Source of the DNA: Saccoglossus kowalevskii
Lineage: Eukaryota > Hemichordata > Enteropneusta > Harrimaniidae
Length of the DNA: 64,000 nucleotides
NCBI RefSeq assembly: GCF_000003605.2
Contig: NW_003111473.1
Location: 189,329-253,328 of the forward strand
Direction: 5' to 3'
Shown: piece by piece, positions 47,301 through 59,500 of the stretch
Layout: each line of letters starts with the position of its first letter
Position numbering within the stretch: the first letter of the stretch is position 1
Translations under genes and position numbers: made by a program
The notes under the pieces: generated by a model
Databases searched by the model: none
What the model saw: only the letters and a program-made list of their open reading frames with translations
Told to the model about the DNA's origin: nothing

Positions 47301-50045
47301 AGTCATCATAACATGCTGGTATCCTCCCTTTTTAGATTAAATGATATAAAGTATGACACATGAAGCCATACATATACTATCAATGCTTTCATATATTAAG
47401 CTGAAAGCATTACATACAATACTTACAAATAATACTAATTGCTTGAAGATCAGACAATTCCAATTGATACACTAGGTACATGCAGTCAAGTGATTAGGAA
47501 ATCTAATGCCCTTGACCTGCATGCAAGTAAATACATGTACATGTCCTTCCTAGGGTGCCCCTTTGCTACTAGTATATTTTATATATAGGCATTTTATAAG
47601 CCATAAGTACAACAATGTCAGCAGTTGGTCAAGTCAATTGTACATGATCATTTATATGCACATGTCAATACAAATTTATGTTTGAGTACCAAATACAATT
47701 TACAGAACAATTCTTTTTTTCTGAAACCAAATTGATTTTGTATATACAATTTCTTGTAGAATAATACAATTGAATATATAAACTGTATATATCCAGCTAC
47801 AACAGTTTCAACACTATGGTGGCATACAACAGACTTGAAATCTGAATTGATTGAACTATTTTCTCACAATTAAACAACCTTGAGGGTTTTTCCATACAAT
47901 GCTACAAGGTAATACAACTTCATTACCAATTGATTTTTTTCAAGGATACATACTGACACAGAAATAAACAGGATTCTGTTTAAATAAATGTTTTGAATAT
48001 ATAGATGTAGCAAACAGATTATATATATTCATGTTACTTAAATAAAAATGAAGCACATAATGCCTGAAAGAAAAACATTCTTCAGTAAAATCAATGAGAT
48101 GAAAGACAGTAAACATTTATTCACATATTTACTTTCAAGTAGAAATATGAATTTAAATTGCTACAACAGAGAGGCTCTCAAACTAATATTATTTGCATTT
48201 ATATACACTATTTTTTAACTTATGTAAAATTCATATTATAAAGGATCACTTATTGCTATAACCCAATGTAAATTTATTCAAAGAAGGCAATAAAGTTATT
48301 ATTATTACCCCCTGAACTTTCAGCCATAATACAGTGACTTTTCAAATGACCTTTCAAATGATCCAATAACCATTTACATTTATGTTTCTCTCTAGATGGA
48401 ACATGACACACCCATCATTTGACAAGCAAAGGATAAGTCACCTGGTGTACATCAGGAAATTAGAAGAGGCATACACAAGGCATTCCAATAAATAACAAAT
48501 GCTTTGTGAAAACGCATTCCTACATAGCTACACGTACTTGTGCATATGCCAACAATGTGGACAGGTGGAAGGTACAACCTGCATGTCTTATATAGTCTGT
48601 CTGCTTGGAACAAATTAGACTTCAAAACATTGATTCTTTTATGTGGCCCAGAGTTTATTCCAGGATTTTGGTCAACATGGGTTATTATTATCTGGCTAAG
48701 TTTTCAAATATCATATTTATTAGAAGAGCTTACCAAAACATGTATTTATTTATAACTTTTGTACTGCATGCTAATGTAATATAATTTATATTGTACTGGT
48801 AATAATGAGGGATCACACATTTATTTAATACATGTTAGGTTGTGCCTGTCACATTGATGATGTTCATAGGCGGTGACTTTTTGTCTATGGCAGAAAAATT
48901 ATTTGAAAAGTGAAGAATTTAAATAGATGGTAAAGCAGGGATCAAAATTGAAAAAAAAATACCTGGTTAAGACAATCACTCAGAAAAACTCAATGTCTAC
49001 ATGAAAATGTAGTTGTCCAATAATTTTTTTTATTGATTTTTATTCTGAACAAATATTACAAATTACTGGTCTACTAGTATATCTAAATAATCATGAGGCA
49101 AGTAGAAAAGCTGGACTTCACTGGAATACAAAAATAAAGTAAAAATATTGTAATTTAACAACAAAAAATTGATTGCTCTAATAGGAACCAATTTTCAAGA
49201 TTTGGTTGTCCCATGGCGAAAAGCATTGTGGGCCAATTTCTAACCCTTTAAAGTATATTTTTTATTGATATAATAAATTTACTTTACCTTATAAATGCAC
49301 CATTGTATTAATACAGGCAATTTAGATTTGTAGCACTAGATGATAAATTGTGACCTGGAATGAACAACAAGGAGCAAACTTTGGACCCATTTCATTTAGG
49401 GATGAAAGAAAAACTAATCTAACTTCACAAAATATGGTGTAACAAAGTGGCTTTATCTGTAAATAACAAGCATAACACATGGTTCTTTGTGTTCTGTTAT
49501 TTGCATATGAAATGAATTTAGGAAAATTTGCTTCTCATTCTAGAGAAAATTGGAAAAAATGATGCAGTAATGCGTTTTTTTATTGAGATTATTTAATAAT
49601 ACCACTATAACACCAATATATATGTTTAATATTTTTTAAATAATGCTTTTCAGTACATGCAGTAAAGGTTTATTTGGATCAACAAAATATCCTCTGAAAT
49701 GGAAAACAAACATTGCAAAAAAAAAATGTGGAGACGCAGGTTTTAAACTGATAAGTGCGATGATGAGAAGCCATACTTTTTTGCCTAAATCAGTAACACA
49801 ATATTGAGGGCAGGGGTGAGAACAAGCTTTCCTAACTACTTGTGGAAAACACTGAAGGAGTTAATGATTAATAACGACCTAATCTTGACATATGTGAGGC
49901 TTACTTAATATTAAAGTTAGTTACAATAGTTGATATGGTTAATCCATTGGGTACTTAAAGGTACCATATATTTATTCATTTTTAAATATTCCTGCTGGAA
50001 AAATAATCACAATGGCCATAAGTTGAAAATGAAAAGAGAGACATC

Positions 50046-50800
50046 ACTCACACACACTCACTCAGTGTGACATACCTCCGCGTTACAAGAGACAATTACT
50101 TTTATCAGAGCCCAAGGATTGGTAAATGCTGGCTCCAGCCAAGCCGGGCTCCGATAAAACTCAGGGTTGGGCTCAGACAGACTGAACCCAACATGGCCCA
50201 TCAACACAAACGCATCAAGCCGAAATCACGTCCCTATTGCCTTCTTCAAATTACATTCCATTCAAATCTTGGCATCTCAGGAGTTGATATCGTTTGTAAT
50301 TTCTGTACAAAAACTGTAGATGAACGATTAGCAGCCTCTTCAATCACAATATGAGTGTTCATCAGCAATGACTGGCACAAATCAGTTGCTGCATTCTTAC
50401 TTGTCTTAAGCAAGTGCACCTGTACTCAAGTAATGTATTTTCCGTCATGACAGAAAATCCAAGAATGGTCATCGGTAGACGTCAATCAAGGGGATGTATA
50501 GATTCAAAACTAATTCTAAAATATTGATTGGCATATGACCGAGGGAGCTGTTCTGTTAGGCTCTTGTTAGGCTCCAAACGTATAAACAACAAGAGATAAT
50601 CTCCTGTTAATTGGTGGGAGGCGCAATAGTTCAGCTCTGATAAAATGTTGCCATGTACACCCAGCAATAACTTAGCTGCAAACCAGACCAGTGATTGAGC
50701 AGTAAGTATTGAAATAACGATAACTTAGTGAGCAGTAACTCAGGGACTGAGTGCATGAGCAGCAGCTTAGGGAGTGAGTGAGTGAGTGAGAAGTAACTAA
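50046..50800. other. GC-richer patch between CACTCA and TGAGTG runs
   Basis: The left edge has repeated CACTCA (50047-50068) and the right edge repeated GAGTGAGT (50771-50792), which are complementary in orientation. Between them the sequence has more C and G than its surroundings. The best open frame (50067-50354, plus) resembles no family that I know. It may be an inserted element or a decayed exon or pseudogene. Confidence 0.35.
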
Positions 50801-51817
50801 TCCAGAGATATAGTGAGATTTACTTCGCATATCTAAAATAGCTCTCTCTTGTCAAAAAATATTAGCTAAAAAGGGTCCAGGAATACATTTTGGATTAACA
50901 GTAACAATTCCTTATGAACAAAAATTACAATACAAAAACAAATAAAATAGAAAGTTCTACGAAGGGCACTGACATAAAATAATATCACATAGTATTAACG
51001 TTGATTTCCATTGTGTAAAGTAAAAATATTATCATTTTCTTAATTTTTTCATATTTGATATTTCATGTCAAGAGGAAGAGGAAGAGGAAAATGGAATAAA
51101 TAGAAAAGGTCACCGTACTTGGTTTAGAAAAAAATCCATTTAAAAAATAGAGTGAAAATAGGATATTTTGTCTGTTTTAGGGCATTTTACCTTTGTTTCC
51201 TATGGAACAGATATTTCTCAATATCACAATTTATGCTTGGCATAATAACTATGATTGACAGCGAACCAACAATTTTTACATATTGTTGACTAGTACTAAA
51301 ACCAATAATTGTAAACAGATTTTGACACAAAATATTGCTACTGCCATTTGTGCTAAAATATGTACACATGTGAAAATCTTGTGAGTAGCATTCTAACTAA
51401 AGCAAAAGGTTAATTATTCCTGGAAATCAATCATTAGAAATGAATCTTTAATATTCATAATATCACATTCTGAACATTTGAGAATGCAGTAATAAATTAT
51501 AGAAGAACTTAATGATGGTCAAACATACTGTTTTGTAGGTCAAGGGAAATTAAACAATTAAATTGTCCTAGCCCTAAACGAAAAGGAAACCCAGCAAAAT
51601 CACAATCACATTTTCCCTGGGGTTCATTATACTAAGGTACTTCATAAATAAGATTGCCACTGCATACTAAAATTTCAATTACAAGTAACAGCATTAAATG
51701 AAAAATCATTCAACCAAGCGGCACATTACCTAATTATAAAAGCATACATAAAAACATCTTACAATAATTAAATAAAAAAGCGCATTTTCAGATTGTTTTT
51801 GCCAATTACACTAATCA

Positions 51818-52015
51818 TAGAAAACAAAATGAATGACAATTTTGTGAGAAGATTAAATGTAGACTGATAAGTGAGCACTGAACCTCTGACCNNNNNNNNN
51901 NNNNNNNNNNNNNNNNNNNNNNNNNNNNNNNNNNNNNNNNNTAGAAAACAAAATGAATGACAATTTTGTGAGAAGATTAAATGTAGACTGATAAGTGAGC
52001 ACTGAACCTCTGACC
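51818..52015. other. 50-N gap flanked by an exact 74-bp direct duplication
   Basis: Bases 51818-51891 and 51942-52015 are identical, and they directly flank the N run 51892-51941. This is the signature of contig ends that overlap but were left unmerged. The duplication is probably false. Confidence 0.9.
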
Positions 52016-55000
52016 TTTATAAGATGTACATTATATGAATATAAAAACAAGCAACAATAAATACATACAAGTATATTGGTTATTTTGATCTAAAACAGTT
52101 TATATCTATACAGTACAAATATTTATTATATCATGAAGACAAAGCAGAGAACAGTTCAGAGAATACGTCGAAAACTGCTATTGTATCCATCAACAGCCTC
52201 AATTAAATTCACGACTTATTTAACAAATTGTTTTTTATTGGATTTATTTCAAGGGGGCAAAGTGTATACACTAAACTGAATTGCTATAAACAGTAAACAA
52301 AAGTAATCTGAAAACCATACATTTAAATCATTATCTCATTTTCGGAGAGTATATAAATAACATTTAATAATACCACATCATGTCTGCTTTTCCACATGAT
52401 TCCTCTCAAGATGTGTAATATCCCAGAACAGGGATGCACTACTACGTGCTTCAATAAACATTTGCTAATTTTATACACATGATCGGTAAATGATCAACGT
52501 TTTACAAATTTGAATTAATAAAATAACAAAAGTAACGTAGCTTGCTGTATGAACAGAAACAATAATAATGCTTGAAGTGTTCCACTGTTTATGCACTATT
52601 TATTTAGCATATATATAGCCACTAGATATATATACATATATGCCTGAACAAAATTAAAACTACAAAAGAGAAATAAATGTAAATTTATGAGAAAAATACA
52701 TTTTTTTTATTAACTGAATGTATTATGTATACAAGTGAGTAAATGTGTATGTGCTTGCAAAAGGGAGTTTGATAAATATAACATTTTTAAGAGGCAAATG
52801 TAGCATTTAGTGTTTCCAAACCATATCACATACAAAGGCCCCTCATATAATTATAAAGGTAATCCAGATGAATGGCACAGTGCTGAATAAGGTTAATGTA
52901 GACAGGGATCTTCATGTACCATAATAGGCAGACATCTAAATTACTTTTTATACTACACTGCATCTAACATTCTTTCCAATCATCACGCTACATGATAGGC
53001 AGGCAACAAAAGCAATGTGAAATGTAATCAGTTCAATGTATCCGTGTGACCATTCCGGACATCTAAATTCAACACAACCCGTCTTAGTCACTCAGCCGGA
53101 ATTAACGGTATAAAGAAGGCAAAAACAATCTGATTACAAAATGCTCTTTACATATGCATTAATAACCAGAATAAGCGTACCTCGCAAAGGTTGTTTTTCA
53201 TCCAGGCTAATATCACAGCAATTTATCATATATGGCCTAATGATTTATATATAATTCACACTGGTTAGCACAAAAGTAAGCTTGTATTATCCTAAAAGGT
53301 TACCCATGCCTAAATAACAAACAATTCCCAGCAAAGCATTCAAAAAGATGTACAATGTTAACCTTTTTTGGTGAACATACCTATAATTGTTACAATAGGA
53401 AGTGAAATAGTAAAATCAATGAAGGTGTCATAAACAACTTTTCTAAGGTGACTTGGGCTGTGAAATGTTAATTGAGGTGATATGTAAATTACAGTATATG
53501 AATGGAGGGAGTCTGTGCACACATGCACGGACAGGACAATATACCATACAATAGTTGGATTCTGTTGAAAATAACATCTATTCATTAATCAATAACAAGG
53601 GGCCAAACATTGGCATTTGATGGAATAGCCATTTTTAAATAAATAATGCTCTTGTACATTCAACTGTATCAATTTATGCATAATACTTGTTATATTTACA
53701 ACAATTACAGAAATACAAATTGTATAACCAAATTCCACCCAAATTGCTAGGAGTAAATGTAGCCTTGGTTTTTTTATTTACAAAAGAAGGTTCTAATCAC
53801 ATAATGATTTGAACAGAATAAATGTATCCATATGTCATTAGACAGCAGGAAGTTGTCCTTATATACGTGTACTGTTTATAAACCAAGTCATGCACTTATA
53901 TCTGACTGTTCACAGGAAACAGGTCTGGAATTGTTGAAAAAAAGATACCAAGTATTTTAGTCATTCACAGGAAATTAAATCATTATACCGATTAATCATC
54001 AAGTAAAAAACAATTAATTGTTAACTTTATAATTTTAGCTACAGTAGTTTTATAATGAAACCTGGTATATAAGTAAAAAATTAATGTTACAATTATAGCA
54101 CTGACAAAGATTTCTCATAAAAAAAAAAAAATCATGTACAAAAATAGTTATCATTTATATTTGATTTGTTTCAATCATTGAAATGTTTCTTTTTTGTGTA
54201 TTCCACTTTTTTCATTAGAACATTGAAAACAGCTGCCTATACATTGGTAAGTCAGGATAAACTCCAAGGCCATATCAACACATTCTCACATACAAGACAA
54301 ATCCCAAGGTCAGTTAACATTACTTGATTGTAATCATATACAGTTGTCCAAAGAGCAATGTAATTACTGAATTAACAACTATGTCACTCTTGTTCAATAA
54401 TCTATGACAAATGTGCAAGTACATTTTCTACATAAACTAAACTGCCTGGTGAACCTCAGGAAAACTGCTGTAATTAATAGTCCACCACTTAAGTACACAA
54501 TACACCTTCATCAAGGCCCCTGATATAAAATATATGAATGCTCAAACAAAAAGAATGAAAAAATAAATAACAAAAACACGTTTTCACATTGACAGATTAC
54601 ATGACATGATATACTACAAATAAATACAACAAATACAGAAATAGTAAGGCAATATCATATGCCCTAAATGTTGAGGCATCATGAAAGTATTATTTCACAA
54701 ACAAGGCATATATGTGGAATTTAACTAATGCAAACCACACAATGTGCAAGTCTAACAAAAGCAACAGCACTTGTACAAAATATTTAGAACCCAGTATAAT
54801 TTCCCAATCATTTTTCTTTAATTCTCAAAATCATAATTCAATAACGCACACCTCCATTGAAATATCTGGTATTTCACATTGTACTCACAAGTGCACAAAT
54901 GTAAGACAAGCTATTTATCACAAAGGGGCCCTTTATACAGATTGCAAATGCTATGTTATGGCCACCCCATAACAGGACCCAGAGGCCTTTTTGCACACAA

Positions 55001-55817
55001 TTGATACTATGCACAAGAACATGGATTATGAAAAAGAGAGTTGAAGTAAGTCCCATCACAATGTTTTATTTTTTAACTTACAACTTTAGGTAGAAGATTA
55101 TATGAATATTGTGAGTATTTTTTTTTTTTGAAATTGATGGATGAAATAAATAAAAAAGAACACCCACAAGCGGAAAATCTCCAACATGTCCCACATGCAA
55201 AAACACGTTTGCAACAAAATCGACCCCTTTGAAAAAAACACTAACTACCGAAAAGCTCACAAATATTGTGGAAAAGTCGCGAATACTATTAGTGGATACA
55301 ATTGATCATATGCATAAAAGTATCTCAGCACGTATACGATCTCTTGTTACGTGCGTCATACATTGTAACAAAATTAATAACTAACAGTAACACTAAACGC
55401 AACACAACATGTCGTTTAGTTTTGGACAAACAATAAATATCGAGTTTGTAAATTGCGAATTTCTGAAAATAAACATATGTTCGGAGCACTGCTTTCTTAA
55501 CGCTTATAATACTTGTTGTTGGACTTCACTCATTAGCAGATTCCGGGGGATGGGGCCAAAAACAAAAGACGCATATCACACAAAGGCATGAATGAATCAT
55601 TCCGTCATGGCACATAAGGCATTGTTTTGCTGTCTGCCTCGATAGTAAAGCGTATACACACGATTGCGCAAAAGAACTTAAACATACAGGCTAAATCTGG
55701 CGGATAAGCTCGCTCTTATCCAAAAACAAGGGTACTCACAAAGTTTTCTTGCTTAAAAGAACGCTTCAGAGATTCCAGCAGTCTTCGGAAATTTACCCAA
55801 ATTACTCTTTTCGACGC

Positions 55818-55856
55818 TCAAATGACACATAAAAACGCCGAGATGTACGCCGCCAT
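55818..55856 (-). CDS. Candidate 12-codon upstream open reading frame
   Basis: ATGGCGGCG opens MAAYISAFLCVI followed by TGA, within the candidate 5' UTR exon. The start overlaps the YY1-type motif. It may be a regulatory uORF if transcription begins to its right. The ATG may simply be part of the motif. Confidence 0.25.
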   Translation of the reverse strand: MAAYISAFLCVI

Positions 55857-55859
55857 TTT
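55849..55859 (-). promoter_or_regulatory. YY1-type motif AAAATGGCGGC
   Basis: The minus-strand sequence AAAATGGCGGC matches the YY1 consensus (AANATGGCGGC). In animal promoters this motif typically sits just downstream of the transcription start in the sense orientation. That placement supports minus-strand transcription starting a few tens of bases to the right. Confidence 0.5.
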
Positions 55860-55870
55860 CAAGGTTTCCC

Positions 55871-56290
55871 GAGATGCTCTCTCCCATTTTTGATCACACC
55901 ATTCAGCTTGGGGTGTTGCAAATTCATTTCATGGAACTAAAGAACATCATTCTATATTTTGTGTTTTCAGAACAATCTAGAACATAACATTAAGTATATA
56001 GTTTTTTGAATATCAATTAATTTTGCAATCGTGCTGATGTTAATCATAATTATTTATACAAAACCTGCACATCAGTCAACCTATAAAAATGGTATCGCCT
56101 TGCACCATATAAGGATATCCTATTTGAAATTCAATCAACAGGTCAAATAGCTGAAATGGACGTTCGTGTAATGTTTGAAAACATCGGTCTATGTTGACCC
56201 CGTTACTTTATACAACAATATCCGAAAGCAATTGACTATGATTTTAGTTTACTTGCAATAATGTAGTGTCGGAAGTATATATTTAGGGAG
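55871..56290. promoter_or_regulatory. Likely divergent promoter region
   Basis: This interval lies between the minus-strand 5' UTR-like exon and the first exon of a plus-strand gene. The distance is only a few hundred bases, typical of a shared bidirectional promoter. No TATA box stands out. Confidence 0.4.
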
Positions 56291-56380
56291 AGCCGTGTAA
56301 TGGAAGCTGCGGAATGTTTGTAGGCTACGATCAGTGAATATTCTGGATTGACCGTCTTGCAAACCTTTAGACTAGTTGCC

Positions 56381-56516
56381 ATGACTGTGGCAACAATACG
56401 ACGAAAGATTGTGTATCTAGTGGGGTTTGTGGTATCAGTTTGCATCCTATCAGTTGGGGGTCAGACTGCTACCCCAACACCTTTCACTGATGCAAAGACG
56501 TTACGTAATACTGCAG
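56381..56516 (+). CDS. First coding exon of a secreted or membrane protein (signal peptide), partial
   Basis: ATG 56381 opens 45 codons plus one base, ending at a perfect donor CTGCAG|GTAAGT (phase 1). The peptide begins MTVATIRRKIVYLVGFVV, continues with a hydrophobic stretch SVCILSVGG and then QTATPTPFTD. This is a basic n-region, a hydrophobic core and a likely cleavage site near SVGG|QT, followed by a Thr/Pro-rich start of the mature protein. It is a classic signal-peptide first exon with a phase 1 intron, usual for extracellular modular proteins. No later exon was recognised up to the right end of the window, so the family is unknown. A frame open slightly further upstream starts at a TTG and is less likely. 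Confidence 0.65.
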
Positions 56517-59500
56517 GTAAGTTAAGTCGTGTTTGATTGATCTTAAGTTCACAATGTCTATTGTGTATTTATATAACGGATTACAGACATGCTTTCCCCT
56601 GTTAATTCCTTGGTGGATTATCAGATAATAATAAAACAGATGAAATCCATATGTGTACATTATACCGAAAACCTTCTAATAATCCATCTATTAATTTAAT
56701 AACACAAGTATCTTAGTTTTGTGTGTAATATTTGTATGTAGTACAGTATTTGGAAATGGTGGTATATATCCTCGAAATGAGCCTGCCTTACACAGAGATC
56801 TTTTACATCACAAGTCCTTCAGCATGTGATGTTCCACAAGTATTGCCTGTTGGGAATCACAAGCTTAACTTGGAAAATTTCATGAAATTATACATGAAAA
56901 TTTATTTGCAAGAGTGAGAAATTCCTATATCCAAGTTCCAAACATTTCAGTCAAACTTGTTTTGACCAATAATGTTGTTGAAATCCCTGGATGCTGATCT
57001 CAGAAACACTTGATTGTGGACAGAAATGACCAAGGTTATAAACTTCAAAGTCTATTATTGTTGGCAACATTTTGGCATATCAAATAATATGCATAATACA
57101 ATCATGAATGCAACAATTACTCTAGTTGCTAGTTTCCAGCCAATAGCCACAAATTATTCTGTAGATTCTGCATCAAGCTTTTCAGAAAATTTCACCATTC
57201 TAATTTCTTTTGGAATACTTCACTGGTATGCAAAATTGCCAAAAAGAAATTATGTAACTTATGTGATGAAAAAGAAAGCCTTTATTTTTGGCCTTATATA
57301 GAGACCAATATCAGCATTATTTGTGAACAGTCCTTAATGAAGGATATTTTTGGTGCAACAAAGGTATTCCTTCATCTTTATAATACTAGTGCATGTATTT
57401 ATAAATTTCAATGGCTGTAGAATCAAACCAGCCAATCAACAAGCACAGTAACGTACCTATGTCATCTGAAAACATTACAGTGTTATTCAATTGGCTAATA
57501 GAAACCTTGTTTCAGTTTGAATTGTGATATTTATAAATATTTATAAAAATGAAGGGAATGCCTTTGTGGTGCCAAACTTGTAATATTTCAGTAATGATAC
57601 AACATTTGGTAGTTAAAAATACTCTTTTCTTACATGATGCAGTTTGCATTATTTCATAAATTGACTGATTGTTTTTATACACAAAAACATTGCCAGCTAA
57701 GTTGCTGACTGGTTTGCTGAGTACGTCTCAAGATCGTTACATGATTAGAGGTGGTTATACAAAACTAATTTTTAAGAAGGTGCATTTGGCTAAATGTGTG
57801 CAATGTAATGCAAACTCATTAATCTTGGGAATGAACATGATGATTATCCAACATTTTTATAAAAAATGTAACAATACTAGCTACATTAGCAGTAAAAGCA
57901 AACACCAGAACAGATTGACCATAGTAACAACCATATGTATTGTTACACACACTTACAATGTACATGTACCAGAGATGTTTCACTATGAACATTTTGTGAT
58001 AACTTTGCAATTTGTCATATAGCAATTTATATAATGAGATAAAATAAATCGAAAGGCAAATGCATCTTTGATTGAATTTCACCTTGTAATGAGCATACCA
58101 AACCAGTCAGTAACTTAGCTGGTAATTTTGCATTTTTGGTTTACTAAATAATATCACATTGACTGTAATGATTCTTGCTATACAAAGTTTGAACAGCTTG
58201 GGATGGCTTGAGGTGATATTTCCTTCTAGTTACATTACTGTTTTCAACCTAGCTTTTAAAATTATCCTAAAAATATATAAAATAGCTACAAGCAGGTGAC
58301 CTGTGATGAAACTATTTGTTATATGATCAGTCTGTATTTCAAAGTTGTAAGAATGTCCTCTGCGAGTGATAATGATGATGGATAAGGAGAGAGAGAGATT
58401 CAGCAATACAGGCAATCACATGTTCTCACAAATGAGTATGTTTTTTTTTATTAGTAGCTATCTTATAAATGTAGATGTATGTAGCCCATTTTCAGCAGAA
58501 ACTATTTTCCAAACATTACTGAGCATGCATGACAATGACGAGATTCAAACTTCACTGTGAGAGTCACCAGAATTAGATTAGGATTTGTTTAGTTTTATTT
58601 AGTGTTTGACAGTGGAAATACATAAATTGGATTCAAAGTCGAATCATTCATGGGTTGTAAAAATATTTGTTATTCATCAACTGTATCAATTAGTCCCTGT
58701 TTGGACTCAGTCTGAAATCAGAGACTTGACCTCTGGATTGACCTCTGTATGCATGCTTCCTTACCAATACTTGGACTGGTCTCAACAGATCAAACTTCAC
58801 ACATACATCATACATCTTGGGAGATGCATGCACATCCATTCATTTCACGTTCATACCTTTTACCCTTTTCACCACAAAATTTTCATCACAAATTCACAAA
58901 ATACCGGTAGTTCTGTTTATAGTCTGCACTTTCCTTCAACAGATTGGGACAAAAAATAGCAAAAATTTTTGAGTAACTGAAAATTGACAATTAGGGGTCA
59001 TTTCCAGAAATATTGAAGAATATGAGAAAAAAGAGCAGAAACATTTGGCCAAGGAAGGCTGGTGGTAAAAGGGTTATGCCTTGCTGAACATTATTTAAGA
59101 CAAGGATGAATTGTTTTTACTCTTTCACTTACAAGAAATTGTTGAGACTACTATAAGAGACAATATACACTTCACTTTTCATAATTAATTAAAAATTAAT
59201 TAAACCAATCCTAGACAATCATTCTGTGCATCTATTTTTTAGTTGACTGGGTAGTCCTGCATAGAAGTGTAACAGTCATTTGATATTCAACTTATTTCTG
59301 AAAATATGTACTAAGGCAATTAAGCACTAGATTTTGTTACTAAGTTTGATCACTGGTTACTACTGTGTGAGATTGACTGCGTAGCTGGGTGTCGTTCAGT
59401 GTATGTTCGCATCACATCAGGGACATTTGTGGTGGTCACTACCCTCAGTTGGCTAGTCACTCAACAGAGTAAACTGAAAAATGTTCTGTGATGACCACCA

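Larger units (their letters stand above)
36161..55739 (-). other. Probable first intron of the polybromo-like gene; no secure exon
   Basis: Nearly 20 kb without a secure exon. Weak exon-like segments occur at 38592-38640 and 47030-47133. Repeats, a 50-N gap and a GC-richer patch at 50046-50800 are listed separately. I searched for bromodomain-type segments on the minus strand and found none, though short or diverged exons could be missed by eye. Confidence 0.4.
55740..55870 (-). other. Probable 5' UTR exon of the minus-strand (polybromo-like) gene
   Basis: Reading leftward, a CpG-rich stretch leads to a consensus donor AACTTT|GTGAGT (exon end 55740). It holds an AAAATGGCGGC motif and a 12-codon open frame ending in TGA, after which no ATG occurs before the donor, so the exon would be untranslated. 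The right edge (transcription start) is not determined. It is the nearest promoter-like exon upstream of the polybromo-like coding exons on the same strand; the link to them is inference. Confidence 0.42.

Noticed and set aside
53041-55260. Various short minus-strand frames near the presumed promoter as coding exons
   Set aside because: They lack paired splice sites and coding-like composition; the frame at 55078-55260 ends at a GTAAGT but has no convincing acceptor or similarity.
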